Below, piece after piece: positions 32,046 to 43,603 of a DNA stretch of 64,000 nt. The position numbers and the translations under genes are program-made. The stretch spans positions 186,001 through 250,000 of the forward strand of contig QZCP01000035.1 in assembly GCA_003956705.1 (NCBI GenBank), written 5' to 3'. Within the stretch, counting starts at the first letter, position 1, and each line of letters starts with the position of its first letter. Source of the DNA: Brevipalpus yothersi. Lineage: Eukaryota; Arthropoda; Arachnida; Trombidiformes; Tenuipalpidae. The notes beneath the pieces are model-generated. The model saw nothing but the letters and a program-made list of their open reading frames with translations. It had not been told where the DNA came from and made no database searches.

Positions 32046-33275
32046 TCATTTGGGCTTACGTCGATAGGAAGTTGCATGAGTTCCGCGAGTAGTAACATCT
32101 CGACGACGTTTTTGCAGCATAATCTTTAATTTGACCAATGTTTGAGCACTGGCACCCGTTCCATGTCTCACATGACGACCAGTCAAAGGTCGATTAAGTC
32201 GCTTCTTATCGGTAGATGAGGCTGGAAAAGCGACACCCGTTGAACTGGACGTTGGCGATGTGGTGGGCGAGCTTGTCGGAGTAGCTTCGCTGACCACTGC
32301 TTGTTCTCGATTACTTGAGATCGAATGGTGACGATGGTCACTATTACGGCCCATAAGATGGTGATTATGATTCTCATCACCTTGAACATCAGCCATCGCT
32401 GCGGCCATTGCAGCGGCTGCTGCTGGTGAGCCTATGGAATGTGATGAATTTCTCGGATGTCCGTTACTGTGATGACCACCAATACCGTTGCTGGTGCTGT
32501 AGCTGGAATGGTGATGACTGTGGCCATTGAGATGACGGCCATCGGGATGATCAGGAGAAGAAGAAGATATTTCCAGGCAAACAGGTAGATTCATTAAATT
32601 ATTCAATAAATTAAATGAACATCCATTGATCAGTGGATGATGGGGAGATGGATGGTGATGATGGTTGCTGTTATGATGATTATGATGATTATGCAAACTA
32701 CGATGTGTAGATGATGGAATCAAGTGTCGATGATGAGATTGAGATGGTGTTCGAGGAGGAGATAATGAAACTATACCATCGGCTTCATCTTCCTCATCAT
32801 TTTCATCCTCATCTTCATTGGACCCTTCACGATGGCCACGAGAAGGTGAAGATCGAATCACATCTCGATGTAGACGAGCAGCCATCGAGTCATGATGATG
32901 AATTCTGGGTGATGCCAGTAATCGATGAGGACTATGACTTGGTCCATAGTGTTCGAAAAGGAACGAAGGATGTGGTGCTAAAAGATGAGGATGAAGGTGA
33001 GGATGGTAGTGACCGTTGGCTGATGGACTGGTCAATTGGACTGACCCGTTACTCATCATTGATTGATAGATCAGTTTACTTTTCACAGCACTATGATTAG
33101 TTAAATTAAGAGGAACAGAAGTGTCAGGTGATGAGCGCTTCTGTGAGGCTGAAGTGTCTGGTGAAGATCTTTTTACACTCAAATCAATTGGACCCTCATT
33201 TTCAGCCAGAATCTCACCATGATAACGCATCATGGCGAGATCCTCGTCCGGATAGAGTCGCGTTTTGGGCTTCAT
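32046..33275 (-). CDS. His/Ser-rich nuclear protein with CtBP motif
   Basis: Single-exon frame of 409 residues from ATG 33273-33275. I do not recognise the family. Near residue 32 it has PIDLSVK, a textbook PxDLS motif for binding the co-repressor CtBP, and a second similar spot at PLNLT near residue 55. The middle is low complexity: His-rich runs (HHHHP), Ser/Pro stretches, an acidic patch (EDEDENDEEDEAD) and an alanine run. The C-terminal 50 residues are different, compact and basic (RPLTGRHVRHGTGAS, then KLKIMLQKRRRD), and look like a conserved functional block, perhaps for DNA or protein binding. A transcriptional repressor or cofactor is the likeliest role. It borders a 10-kb gene-poor, repeat-rich block on its 5' side, as developmental regulators often do. 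Confidence 0.7.
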   Translation of the reverse strand: MKPKTRLYPDEDLAMMRYHGEILAENEGPIDLSVKRSSPDTSASQKRSSPDTSVPLNLTNHSAVKSKLIYQSMMSNGSVQLTSPSANGHYHPHLHPHLLAPHPSFLFEHYGPSHSPHRLLASPRIHHHDSMAARLHRDVIRSSPSRGHREGSNEDEDENDEEDEADGIVSLSPPRTPSQSHHRHLIPSSTHRSLHNHHNHHNSNHHHHPSPHHPLINGCSFNLLNNLMNLPVCLEISSSSPDHPDGRHLNGHSHHHSSYSTSNGIGGHHSNGHPRNSSHSIGSPAAAAAMAAAMADVQGDENHNHHLMGRNSDHRHHSISSNREQAVVSEATPTSSPTTSPTSSSTGVAFPASSTDKKRLNRPLTGRHVRHGTGASAQTLVKLKIMLQKRRRDVTTRGTHATSYRRKPK

Positions 33276-35835
33276 GATAGTAGTAGTAGTAGTAATTATT
33301 TCGTTAATTGATGATCACTATGATTTTGATAACAAAACTTTAAAGAAGTATCCAAAAGTTTTCACGGTATGGCAGTGAAACTAATGATGACTGCTTCATA
33401 AATATAAATTAGTGATGATGATGGAATGGACAAAAGCGATGCAATCCAGATGGTGATAAAGTGAACAGAACAGATGAATTTATAAAAAAAATATCACTAT
33501 TCACACAGGGAAGATGATGGTGATGGTGATGGAAATGGATGAAGATGAGGAATACAAAATGCGATCAAATTGACTTGGCTTAACGAGAGCGCGTCTGAAC
33601 GAGCGCGACTTGAAGAAGAGCGAGAAGAGCAAGGAAGGGTGAAGCACGTCATTCCGAGAGTTTGCCGAGTCGAACTTGCCACTCTTGTGTGTTGACGAAT
33701 TGGCATCGATATAGTGGTAAGATGAACCATTTGGAAAGGTCATTAGATTGCTGAAACTCTGTCATTTTGCCGCTAGCCATAATAAAAACGCAAGAGCTAG
33801 GAAGAGGAAGCGAAAATGACCACTCTATGGTCTCCACTGGGGCTTTACTTTTTTACTGCAACACAGAGTCCCGTTCAATTACACGAAAGGACAGTCTGAC
33901 GAGCCAACAGAGTCCACCAAAGTCCACGCAGGAGAGAGAGAAAAGAGAGAGAGAAAGAAGAGAGAGGGTTCAGGGAGAGAGAGAGCGAAGATTAAATAAG
34001 GAGCGAATGGCCTGAGAGATCTTCCAGCGTTGTCGTTTTGGCCTTTGGACCTGGTGAGAGAGCGAAAGAGAGAGGAGAGAGAGGAGAGAGAAGAGAGAAG
34101 AACACAGGTAAGAAAAGAGCGGGGTAAGCAAGGGCTAGTGAGAAGGATGTGGAAGTGGGTCAGTCTCTCTGTGAGTGTGTATGTTTGAGCGAAAAAGATT
34201 GCCGGCCAAAAGCCTGAAGCTGTTTTTCATCCTTTATTATATTCAACTCCTTTCCTCGTGGCCGGGCCCATACCTTTGGTGTCCGAAAGAGAGTGGACAT
34301 GAGAGTGCGAGAGAGGAGAGAGCGATCATACACAGGAGCGGGTGAAAGCATCGTTTTTTCTCACAAACAAGCAGCTAAAAAATCGATTCTCTTGGTCTCT
34401 CTCTCTCTTTCTTTCTCTCTCTCTTGGGCTCAGGAGTGGCCACACACTCACATGCTTGCTTTTCCGGCCAAACGATTGACCCATCTTCGGATTTTCTCGA
34501 TTTTCTTTCGAATTCACCGTTTTCAATAAATCCATGGCACGTCTGTCATCTTTTTCTCTATGAGTTCATGAAAGGACGCTACCACGTCATATCAACTCTG
34601 CGCCTCTTTCATATGGAGCACGAGAAATTGTGGGTGGTGGGGGCGGACAACAAAAGGGACTGGCGAACTCGACAACATCCAAGCAACAACACATTTTTTT
34701 TCTCTCTCTCTCTCTTTCAGACTGGGCAACAGTACCATGGATTGCAGGCCAATGACCAGCGGTAGGAGCTTTCCGGCCAAAAGTCGATCATTTTGCATCG
34801 AAAAATTGTTTACAGGGTGCTTAGACGGACGTAAACAGCCGATGGGCTCTCACTTCAACTTTCTCTATGGCACCTCCTCCCCCTGCCACCCACCCAGCGT
34901 GCTTACAATTGACGCTTCGTGCTGGCGCGCTTTCACTTCCGATTGGGAAATACGACTCTCGATCTTGTATAACTTTTTTTTCATCTCATTTTTTCATTTT
35001 ATTACAAGCTTAAAAGTGGCCCATTATCAGCTGTGATTTGCGATTTCCAGTTTTGACGACAGAAACAGCAGTAGCAAAAGTGTGTCACTTCAATCATTAA
35101 TTCTGCTATAATTCTGCTGTATTAAACGACTTTCTTCCTCAGTTTTAGGAGAAAATATCTTCTCTTCGATTTCCATGATTCTTTTCAAGCTTCCATCAAG
35201 AGTTATGCACACACTCATACACACATACGAAACTTTGTGGCAACTAATTCTCGAAAATATTCCATATTCTATAGCTCAAATATTACATCATAAGAGAAGG
35301 AATACAAGGATTGTTTGTCCTCCAGCATTCACATAGGCTATGAGGGAGATCACTTCATGGTATCAGCAGGACTGATGGGTCACCAGGTGATCAACATAGA
35401 CCACATCCTCTCCACCAACTGATGAGGTTTTGAAGAGGATAAATGAAGTGAATTGTTGCACTTACACTCCCACGCAACAAACTTAATCATTAAAACATTC
35501 TCTTGGAGTACATCTGAATGGACAAGGGCACACTCTTGGAGGCTGAACAAAGAAACTACCACTACTATTGCTCTGGAGAGGACCCATGAAGAAAAGACCT
35601 ATCCTATGTGAACTGCCTATCCGGATGCATGTTTTTTAGTCTAACGCGTGCTCGAATCAATCGTCTATCTGTAACACTGAAAAATTCGAAAGAATCGCAC
35701 AGAACTGAATGTCTGAATGTTTCTTTTTCAAATGATAAAGTAGGCCACTTGAAAAGAGACGTTTAGGAGCGGTTCTATAGTGGGATAGACCTATGGTGAG
35801 AACGAGGACCATAGCCACCCTCAACTACTCCCACA

Positions 35836-35877
<42 letters not shown>

Positions 35878-36235
35878 ACTGTACCGCTCTGACCATGGAG
35901 TAAAATTAGCTGACCTCGATATGCTACATACATAGCCGTTTAGATGAGGCAAACATTGACCGATACTTAGATTCGGGCATCAACATTTGCACCTTTTCTA
36001 TGCCTCTCTTTTTCACATACATACACACACAAACTTTACCTGGTTTCATGGCAAAAGTTTCTTTCTTTCATTGAAAATGAACTCAATGAAATAAAAATGA
36101 ACTAGCCAAGCCTAGAGTTTCTAGTAGAATACTTGAAGTCTGAGACTGATGTCATTTTTTACTCTCAACGAAAAAACACAACATCCAGCATTCACCCACA
36201 ATCAAGCGAAATGCTTTTCAAAAAAAGACTATGTT

Positions 36236-36274
<39 letters not shown>

Positions 36275-37190
36275 AAGAGAAAATTCACGCTCAGAATAGC
36301 GTGAATGAAGAAAAAGCTAAAAAGTCGTTTACGTTTATGCTTTCTACTTCAAAACCCATGGATAGATGCTTTTTGATACTGAGCCTTTTATCGCATGATA
36401 CATGGGCCAAGGTGTTTGTTCAAGTGGACTGTTGTTGGCCCAACAAAATAGTGAGCGAAAAGAAGGAAGAGAAGAGGAAGAGAAGAGAAAAAAATCTCTT
36501 CCGAAAAAAATCAGCTCTCATACAGGCCAATAAATAGTAGAGTGCTAAAACAAGCTAAAAATATTGTCCTCTCCAATCGAAATACAAGAACAGAGTCAGT
36601 GTTCAAAGGCTAAAATGTGCTCTTTTTTACGGGGAACAATCTCTACTTTTTATTGGCCCCAATATTACTTCCTTCCATCTGCTCTGAGACTAGCTAAATT
36701 CTCTAGTTCCAAAATGTTTCTCACTCTTCTTGGATTTGGCCCACGGTGAGAGGCAATTTTTAGGACATATGAAGGGTTAGTAAGTCATAAAATGAAGAAA
36801 ATAGAACTTCTTTCTCTCTCTCTCTCGCTTTCTTCGTAAGTATCTATCTTCTTTTTCTATGATGGTCAAAAACGAGCAAACCAAACAGGGAAAAGGTGGG
36901 AAATGCCTGTACAGTAACGATAGTATCTCAGTATGTTTCGTTCAGTGTGGTCATATTTGAGGCCAAAAAATGGAGAGAAGAAGCGAGAGAGAGAGAGAAA
37001 AAAAGAAAGACAGTCGAATATTTGCATCTTGGGCCGTGCAGTTGTGGCTGGTGTATTGTGTGTGTATGTATTGAGAACTGAAATAAGGTTAACACGAAAG
37101 TGAATTCATGTAACGAACATCTACTCTGATGGCGTTGTGTTATTACGGCCGCTTTTACCTGTAATGTGGCCGTAATAAGAAAGAGGACGA

Positions 37191-37193
<3 letters not shown>

Positions 37194-37247
<54 letters not shown>
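37194..37247. repeat. (GA)n microsatellite
   Basis: Perfect or near-perfect GA tract of about 27 units. Confidence 0.95.
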
Positions 37248-37251
<4 letters not shown>

Positions 37252-37656
37252 ATTTCTCATTCTCTTCTCTCAGTCATCATGTATATTGAAATTGAAACTA
37301 GTTTCATTCCAATTATCTTTCGCTCACTCGAACTAACTCTCACTTTCACTCTCATACGGTCTCTCTCTCTCTCTCTCTAGCCCGAAAGCTCGAATGAAAA
37401 GATAGAGAGAGAGAGAAAGAGAGAGAGAGCCGGAAAAGCATCGCTTGCCTCCCCCTCCCCCGTACTTACTTTCTACTTCCGTAATTTTTCTTAAATGTTT
37501 GTCAATAAAAGCGAGGGGGTGGACTGGTTGATGAGAGCCAAGTGAGAGTGAGAGTGAGAGAGAGAGAGAGAGAGAGAGGGAAAGAGAGAAAGAGAGAAAG
37601 GTGCAGGGAGGTGGCGGAAGATCCAGGACAATTCGAATTTCATGAGGAATATGGGC

Positions 37657-37659
<3 letters not shown>

Positions 37660-37701
<42 letters not shown>
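37660..37701. repeat. (CT)n microsatellite
   Basis: CT tract of about 20 units; an oppositely oriented GA tract lies about 80 bases upstream (37553-37580), so the two could pair as a weak hairpin. Confidence 0.9.
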
Positions 37702-37702
<1 letters not shown>

Positions 37703-38995
37703 AAATAGGACAAGAATCAAGCAAATGATTTCTTCTCGACTCTCTTACTTCCGATCATTTTAGGAGCCAAAATCCACTTTGCTTTTCTTATTCGCTTCCA
37801 AAACAAATGATCAGCACCGGAAGCATGGAAGCCGCTTTACATGCGAGAGTAAGATTAGCACTTTTATCAATATGAACGCATTTCAACAAGCCATAAGCTA
37901 TGATGATAACTTGATGATGATTCTGATCTGGCCCAAGACACAAAGATATCCCGAAAATTTATGAACTCTTTCACTCATTCCCATACGACACTCGATCGAG
38001 AGATGATGCACAACAATAACTCAATAAGTAACGGGAAAGATGATTGATCTGCGGAAGAATTTTTTCGACCAAAAATTCAGTGATGAATAATCCAGAAAGC
38101 TGATTTTGATCGATCACATCTCTTCCGATTGATCGCACATCAAAAAGGTTACCTGAAAACACTGGTTTACAAGCTTATCCATCCTGGAAACATTTTGATC
38201 AATTTTCATCACATTCGATCATTGGAAGAGAGGAAGAGCGAGATAGAGAGAGAAATAAAATTACTCACTTTGGTTATAAAATGGGGTTAAATTTGAACAA
38301 TTCAATTTTTAAATTGACGAGGTCGATGACTTTGATTTATCCTCTTGCAAAATTAAATTAATCCGCACACTCATCAACGTGGCAGAAGGATACAACATAG
38401 AATGGAGCGGCAAAAAAATAATCTGTGGAAATTGAATGGAAATTTTTCAATGGAATAACAGGGGAAGTGAGTCGAGGGGCTTGATATGAAAATGATGATG
38501 TGGGTGAAGATGATAAGGATGGTCTAGACGAATATATAATCCAATTTTGGTAATTTGCATAAACTAACTTTGGCTGTTGCGAAAAAATATTTTTTCGTTA
38601 GAAACACATTCGATGCGAACGTTGTATCACACTCATACACATACACACACACTCACGCACGAACGGAATAGAATACTTATGGACGAGTTAACACTCTTGA
38701 GTATTTGTGATAAAAAGAAGGACTTGATATGATGAAAATTCACGTGGAACTATACACATGCATACACATAGAAAGTAGAAAAATTTTTCACACAGATAAT
38801 TAGTAAATATCTAACTTTGATATCAAAAAGACTTGCAGATGACTTGAAGAGAGAGAGCAAAAGAGAAAGAGAGAAAGAAAGAGAGAGAAAGTTTTCGAAC
38901 GCAGCAAGCGCGGCCGTTGTGATGAGGCCAAAAGTGAGTCGTTGAGGGAGAAAAATTTTTCATCCTCCCTCGACCTGCTCCCCATACTTACGGTG

Positions 38996-39031
<36 letters not shown>

Positions 39032-39649
39032 CGCTCGCTCTCTTTCTTCCACCTCCTCCGCCTCCTCTTCTCTAACACCTATGGTCTAGCCTCTTCTTTA
39101 TGGAGAAAGAATACATTGGACGAAGGCCCATGACCCAGACCCATCGTCTTGGCCCACCGTGTCTGGGATATTCGTTCGATGGTCATCGTTGTCGTATATT
39201 TCTTTCTTTCCCTCTCTCTCTCTCCCAGTCTCGAGACCCCTAACAAAATTTTTCATCGAAATTTTGACAAGTATTGTATTGATGCTGGAAGTTCTGGAAA
39301 CTTAGGTAGAGCCTTTTTGGCGGAAACTTTTCGATACAGTGGTTTTTTCTGCACCATCAGACTACTTCCTCACTGAGCTCTCCTACTCCGTTGCAGGTAA
39401 GATCTGATCTAGTTCGATGGAATAAAATCAAATCTATGTTGTTGCTGCTCTGAAGAATTTTGGAGAATATCTTGTTTTAGAATCATAAATGTTTATAAGT
39501 GAGAACAAGGTCTATTAGATGATCAATAGATGAAAAATTAGTTAGTATACTAATCGATACGAAAATTAGTGTTTCCTGAATGCTTTTATTGCTACCCAAA
39601 AGACTTTGATAGCGTGAGGTGAGTTTATCTTACGATTGTTCTTATCAAA

Positions 39650-39652
39650 TGT

Positions 39653-39694
<42 letters not shown>
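39650..39694. repeat. (TG)n microsatellite
   Basis: TG dinucleotide tract, the only long one of this type that I noticed among many GA/CT tracts. Confidence 0.9.
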
Positions 39695-39696
<2 letters not shown>

Positions 39697-40134
39697 TTTT
39701 CTAATTGTGGCAATTGGTGAATGAAAAAAATGCTAATTTTTTCGACTTAACAGCATTGAACGTTCGTGTCTATTGATTGATTAACTATATGAGCGAATAA
39801 AAGTGGATGAAAGGAGGAGAATGAAAAAAATGTTAGCAAATTGTGAATCAGACATTTTTTTCCTCTTCCTAACACTCTAAACAAGATTTAATCATCTGAC
39901 AACTAGAAATCAAACGATCGCGTGGATCATCTTTTTTTTCTTCCCTCTACTTTCACTTACAAAAACCTCCACGAATATCGAGAACTTGATATCATGAAAG
40001 AGTTTGGAAAAGTCTGAATGGAAACAGATGAATTCTATTCTCGCTAGATCGAGGTCATCCTGATATATACCTACCACACTCAAATCAATGCGAATCATGA
40101 GTGAAAGTTTCAGACCATCTGCGCTCAGGTGTAG

Positions 40135-40135
<1 letters not shown>

Positions 40136-40216
<81 letters not shown>
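40136..40216. repeat. (GA)n microsatellite, interrupted
   Basis: About 80 bases of GA units with two AAAG interruptions. Confidence 0.95.
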
Positions 40217-40219
<3 letters not shown>

Positions 40220-40747
40220 ATATTTCCGGACTTGATCTCAATTGGAATTGTGTCTGAATATGAGAATTTTATTCATCATTCCAGGTCAAAACTTTTCCTT
40301 ATGCAAACCACATCAAAAAGTAACCGATATTATCAGCCACAATAACTAGAAGAAGAAGATGATGAAGAGAATGAATTATCGCTTCTTCTTTAAATTCGCT
40401 TCTCCCGGAAGAGAATTGTTCTTCCATTTATTACTCACTTGCTCTTCTTCGTTTGTTACTCTACACACACACATACACAAACACACACAATATTACTGTA
40501 TTTATGATCATCCCTTGTTGGCCCACTCATTCTTGTTTCCCTCTTCATTGAGCTCCTTTTGGACGCTTCTTCGTTCATCCAGTCCATTCTCGGAAGCGAC
40601 ACTATCATCATCATTTCGATTCAACGACACATCCTCCCCTCCTCCCTGGGTCCATTCCAGGATCAGAAGGCCGTTTCAAGGCAGCTACGAACAGTGGCTG
40701 CTGGAAATCGATTGGAGATATTGAGAAGAAAACTCTCATGAATAGAT

Positions 40748-40748
<1 letters not shown>

Positions 40749-40797
<49 letters not shown>
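40749..40797. repeat. (GA)n microsatellite
   Basis: GA tract of about 24 units. Confidence 0.95.
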
Positions 40798-40801
<4 letters not shown>

Positions 40802-41294
40802 TATAACAGTATCAGTTTTGGTACCTGGTTCATGAGATACACACATGAATAGAGGCAATATGAATCTTATTTCATCATGAGAAAGAAGAATGGAGAGAGA
40901 GAGAAACATTTTTCGAATCAGCCAATCTTCCATGGAATGGAAGAAGAAGAGTCCGCCATATCGCGGGCGTGAGAATTTTTGACCGGAATTGATGGATGAA
41001 GCAGCATGCTGAATCCAGGTTAGATTGGATGATGAAAAAAAAGAAGTAAAAAGTATTTCCTCCCCCAACTTGAGAGCTCTCTTTCTCTCTTCTTCTTCTC
41101 CTCCTCCTCCTCCTCCTCGCCGGTTGAAAGCGTACCTTTTCTTTCGTATGGAGAGCTCTTTTTACTTTTACTTTTACTTTCATTCTACTTAAATTCTTAT
41201 TCGCATTTTCGAAGTAGTGATGTTGACCTAAAATATATCGCGTAATGTAGAACCAGTTTCGAAAAATTATCATTTCGAAAGCGAAAGTGAACTT

Positions 41295-41298
<4 letters not shown>

Positions 41299-41374
<76 letters not shown>
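41299..41374. repeat. (CT)n microsatellite
   Basis: CT tract of about 38 units, among the longest fully assembled tracts in the window. Confidence 0.95.
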
Positions 41375-41381
<7 letters not shown>

Positions 41382-43603
41382 TCAATCTTCACTTTATGGA
41401 AGATGAGCTCAGTACATGGATTTATATAATTTTTTTTAATTCAATATAAGCGAAAGTTTTCTTTTCGCGCGCCTCGAGTCTGTTTCAGTTGTATAATAAT
41501 TCTACTTGAATGGAACTGGAATTGAATTTGCCTACTTTTTCCAAATTTCAGGAAAGCGATAAAAAGTTTTGATCCCATTTTTAATGGATGTTATATTTCC
41601 CAATATTCTTGGCATACCTTACGCTAGAATTAACTTGATGAGAGGTATCTTCCCGTGAACTTCTTCCACTCTTTCAAAAATCCTCTTAAATGAATGAAGA
41701 CAGATAATTTGCATAGAATGAATAAGACTTTCGTCTTGAAATCAATCAGATTACTGTTCTTTGTATTTGGCTGGAAAATGAAGATATCAGGTAGAATGAA
41801 GATATCCTCAAATGAAAATAAGCGTGGAATAGACATCATTTTGAACATCTTACTAACGTATAGAGTAACCTCATTGTTTAATATCATCAATAAATTTTTG
41901 ATGTGCAATCTCAAATCCAAGTGGAACCATGAATATCACTTCCTCAACATTCATACATATTGGGAAGAAAATGCTTCTGTTTCTTCCGGAAGCATTTAAA
42001 TTTTGATTTCAAGCTTCTCATCATGATAATATCCATTATTAGTCTTTTCCAACACCTTTGTCATTTGATTACTTAAATAAATTCGTCTGGCATATTTTTC
42101 GATGAAAAATTCCCTCATTATGCTTACGGTAAATACTTGAGAAGCTCACAACATACCCCCAAAAATACCGATTTGGAATCAAAATTCGTGACTCATCCCA
42201 TACCCTTTGGCAAAGTATGGCCACTGTAAGCTTACCTCTGACCCTGATACTACTTTTCATTTAAGCTTCGAGCGGAACAGCATTTGCAATCAAGTTTTTG
42301 ATGTGTGTATTCGGAATTCTCGAACTAATTCAATCAACTATCTTCTACCTACTAGAAACATTATTCCATTTGTACATTTCTACCTCACTTTGAAGGATAT
42401 CGGATGATCTAACGTAATATATAGGATCCTATCAGTTTAATGAATAAAAAAGTCATCAACAAATTACTTTTTTAACCCCTCTCTCTCTTAGATGTACTTT
42501 TTATTTCATATCCAAGTTCTTACTCAATTAAATGATGAAAAAAAATATTTTCAAGCTAGAAAAACATCTGAGTCGTGTTGAAATTCTAGGGAAAAAAATT
42601 CGATTTTTGGTGCTCTCTCTCCGTTTTTGCTAATTTTGTCCAGAAAAATATAGCGTGAACATTTTATCGTTCATCGTTTCCATGATAGGTTCAAGTAGAA
42701 AGTAACAAGAAATCAATCATATTGACAACACATTTGAATAGAGTTACTGTTCTCATTCGCACCATTTTTTTTCACTACTTACTAATAACATGTCGATTCA
42801 TCGACCGTTTTTTTCTTTTTCCTTTGATTCAACCTTTTTTCACTTCTCTCTCTCTCTCACTCACTCTCTTTCTTCTTCCCATGTGAAGATTCGACAAAAG
42901 TTGGAATAGTTCGATGTCCAGTTCTAGTCACTAGTCTCCTAGGTGAATATTTGTTGTTTATTATCATGAACAACAAGTGTGTCCACTTTCTTGGCTGGAA
43001 AAAAAGTGACCAAGAGGAGAGGTAGATTCTCTTGCTGCCTTCCTAGATCTGTGGGATTTGAGTTGAGAGAGACCATCGGTCTTCTTGTCTGACAGTTTGT
43101 GGTCATTTTCGATTTATGAGAAAAGAATTACTGTTTCGTATAGTAGCCAAAGCTGACCTGATTGACTTCACCAGATTAACCTGTTGCTATCAGCAGTAAC
43201 TTGTTGATCTTAACTCGCCAGGATTTGACCTACCACATTGGGTTGTTTAATATTGATCTGATTTAGACTTGAATCATGCGAACAGTTTATACATTGAGTG
43301 TAAGAGTGTGTGTTTTGTGAACGAAAGGATTACCAATCAATCCTTCTGACTCTTATCTAATTCGAAGGGAACAATTTTAATTTGCTAAATTTTTTTTCGA
43401 AGCCGAAACAAATCCATTTGGGTAAATCAAAGTGAATTGATCACGAATATTGAATCAAGAAGGAATCAAAAGTGGCCAAGTTACAAGAGGAACAATCGGA
43501 AGGAGACGGTATTGACCGATCTCAAGAAGCTGTTAGCTGTTCTCATTCCAGATTACGTCGAAAGTGGATCTATTTTGTGTCCATTTTCACTCGATTTCTC
43601 AAA

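Larger units (their letters stand above)
33276..43603. other. 10-kb gene-poor, GA/CT-rich block
   Basis: I found no supportable coding exon in this interval, which separates the divergent His-rich gene (-) and Ninjurin (+). It is dominated by GA/CT dinucleotide tracts of either strand (33930-34110, 35836-35874, 36238-36272, 37194-37247, 37553-37580, 37660-37701, 38998-39028, 40136-40216, 40749-40797, 41299-41374) and one TG tract. Non-coding first exons and long-range regulatory sites for either gene are plausible here. Confidence 0.55.
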
